Source: Kiritimatiellia bacterium (GTDB taxonomy: Bacteria > Verrucomicrobiota > Kiritimatiellia > SLAD01). Taken from it: a stretch of DNA of 6,792 nucleotides. Positions 6,621 through 6,792 of the stretch are shown here, one piece after another. The translations under genes were made by a program, and so were the position numbers. How positions within the stretch are numbered: the first letter of the stretch is position 1; every line of letters begins with the position of its first letter. Below the pieces are notes generated by a model. It made no database searches. It saw only the letters and a list, made by a program, of their open reading frames with translations, and was not told where the DNA came from. The stretch is from assembly GCA_007127595.1 (NCBI GenBank), contig SKZA01000048.1, positions 1-6,792 on the forward strand. Reading direction: 5' to 3'.

Positions 6621-6720
6621 TCATCGGCGCCTCATCTCAAACACCGAGAACCCAACACCGAAAACCCCGGAGTCGGCCCCTCTCAAGATCGTCGGCGCGT
6701 CACCCCGAACCCCGAACCCT
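6621..6720 (+). repeat. degenerate composite repeats: TCGGCGC motif plus CCGA heptamers
   Basis: A 14-base motif occurs twice with 12 of 14 matches: TCATCGGCGCCTCA (6621-6634) and TCGTCGGCGCGTCA (6689-6702), with a partial third copy TCGGCCCCTCTCAA at 6673-6686. The first full copy is followed within seven bases, and the second directly, by C-rich heptamers. These are ACACCGA/GAACCCA/ACACCGA/AAACCCC at 6641-6668 and CCCCGAA/CCCCGAA at 6703-6716. The units look like a decayed motif-plus-array module copied about 68 bases apart. Confidence 0.65.
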
Positions 6721-6731
6721 TCTCCTTCCCC

Positions 6732-6792
6732 GTGTCCTCCGAACTTGATCAGATCCGCGAGCGGTTCATTGAAACCGGCGGCCATATCACGC
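6732..6792 (+). CDS. 5' end of a probable gene, possibly a GbsR/MarR-like regulator
   Basis: From GTG at 6732 the frame reads (M)SSELDQIRERFIETGGHIT and is cut off by the window end after 20 codons. Composition changes from the repeat zone to coding-like codons exactly here, and the residues look like a charged amphipathic N-terminal helix. RERFIETGG recalls the start of GbsR/MarR-family winged-helix regulators (a helix with R/E-x-FIE..G), but 20 residues cannot establish that. There is no Shine-Dalgarno: the bases before GTG are pyrimidine-rich (TCTCCTTCCCC), so translation would be leaderless, SD-independent or from a different start. The frame is open upstream through the repeats but has no ATG there. 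Confidence 0.45.
   Translation, partial: MSSELDQIRERFIETGGHIT

Larger units (their letters stand above)
6437..6731 (+). other. 295-base gap without a convincing gene
   Basis: No open frame here looks coding. The gap holds a candidate promoter (6450-6477), an AT-rich 6-bp hairpin (GTTCAA 6475-6480 with TTGAAC 6487-6492), a 10-bp palindrome ACCGGCCGGT (6519-6528), and the heptamer repeat zone from 6573 on. A 19-codon ATG frame at 6496-6555 has no ribosome site and is probably chance. I find no stem followed by a T tract, so the end of the polysaccharide transcript is not marked by an obvious intrinsic terminator. Confidence 0.6.

Noticed and set aside
6373..6624. Minus-strand frame of 83 codons over the end of the polymerase gene and the repeats
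   Set aside because: Part of it is just translated heptamer repeat (RRSAIENRKFQ-like residues) and part is antisense to the TPR domain; no ribosome site seen.
6573..6720. CRISPR array
   Set aside because: Units are only 7 bases, tandem and degenerate, with no unique spacers of even length.

Overview
The window is a stretch of a Gram-negative exopolysaccharide or capsule synthesis and export locus, with all four complete genes on the + strand. A Gram-negative envelope is indicated by an exported outer-membrane beta-barrel protein and a lipoprotein of the outer-membrane polysaccharide export (OPX) family. The DNA is moderately GC-rich. The degenerate 7-bp repeats after the last complete gene give a weak impression of a PVC-type or related environmental phylum such as Kiritimatiellota, Lentisphaerota or Planctomycetota. 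That is an impression only, not a taxonomic call.

Layout: 1-123 is the 3' end of an unidentified gene. 124-178 is a short gap with a strong Shine-Dalgarno and a possible extended -10 promoter. 179-1366 encodes a signal-peptide-bearing outer-membrane beta-barrel in which I count about 18 strands by hand. 1367-1492 is a 126-base gap with a possible promoter and a strong GC-rich hairpin just before the next gene. 1493-3625 encodes a fused Wzz/BY-kinase of the Wzc type. 3646-4491 encodes an OPX lipoprotein of the Wza type with a long Pro/Arg/Ala linker and no C-terminal membrane helix. 4493-6436 encodes a Wzy/O-antigen-ligase-family membrane protein with a C-terminal TPR domain, probably starting at TTG one base after the preceding stop. 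6437-6731 is non-coding and carries a candidate promoter and several clusters of 7-bp-period degenerate repeats. 6732-6792 is probably the start of another gene, with a sequence weakly suggestive of a GbsR/MarR-type regulator.

The gene set fits a Wzy-dependent pathway. The Wzy-family protein would polymerise or transfer lipid-linked repeat units at the periplasmic face of the inner membrane. The Wzc-type kinase would control chain length and gate export through cycles of tyrosine phosphorylation. The OPX lipoprotein would carry the chain across the periplasm. Because this OPX protein ends right after its SLBB region and lacks the E. coli Wza-type membrane-spanning helix, the neighbouring beta-barrel is a good candidate for the outer-membrane channel, as in the OPX/beta-barrel partnerships described for Myxococcus xanthus. 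No glycosyltransferase or Wzx flippase gene lies in the window; they would have to be elsewhere. I see no wholly new system. The most interesting points are the barrel/OPX pairing, the periplasmic TPR domain on the polymerase, the leader hairpin before the kinase gene, and the unexplained heptamer repeat region.
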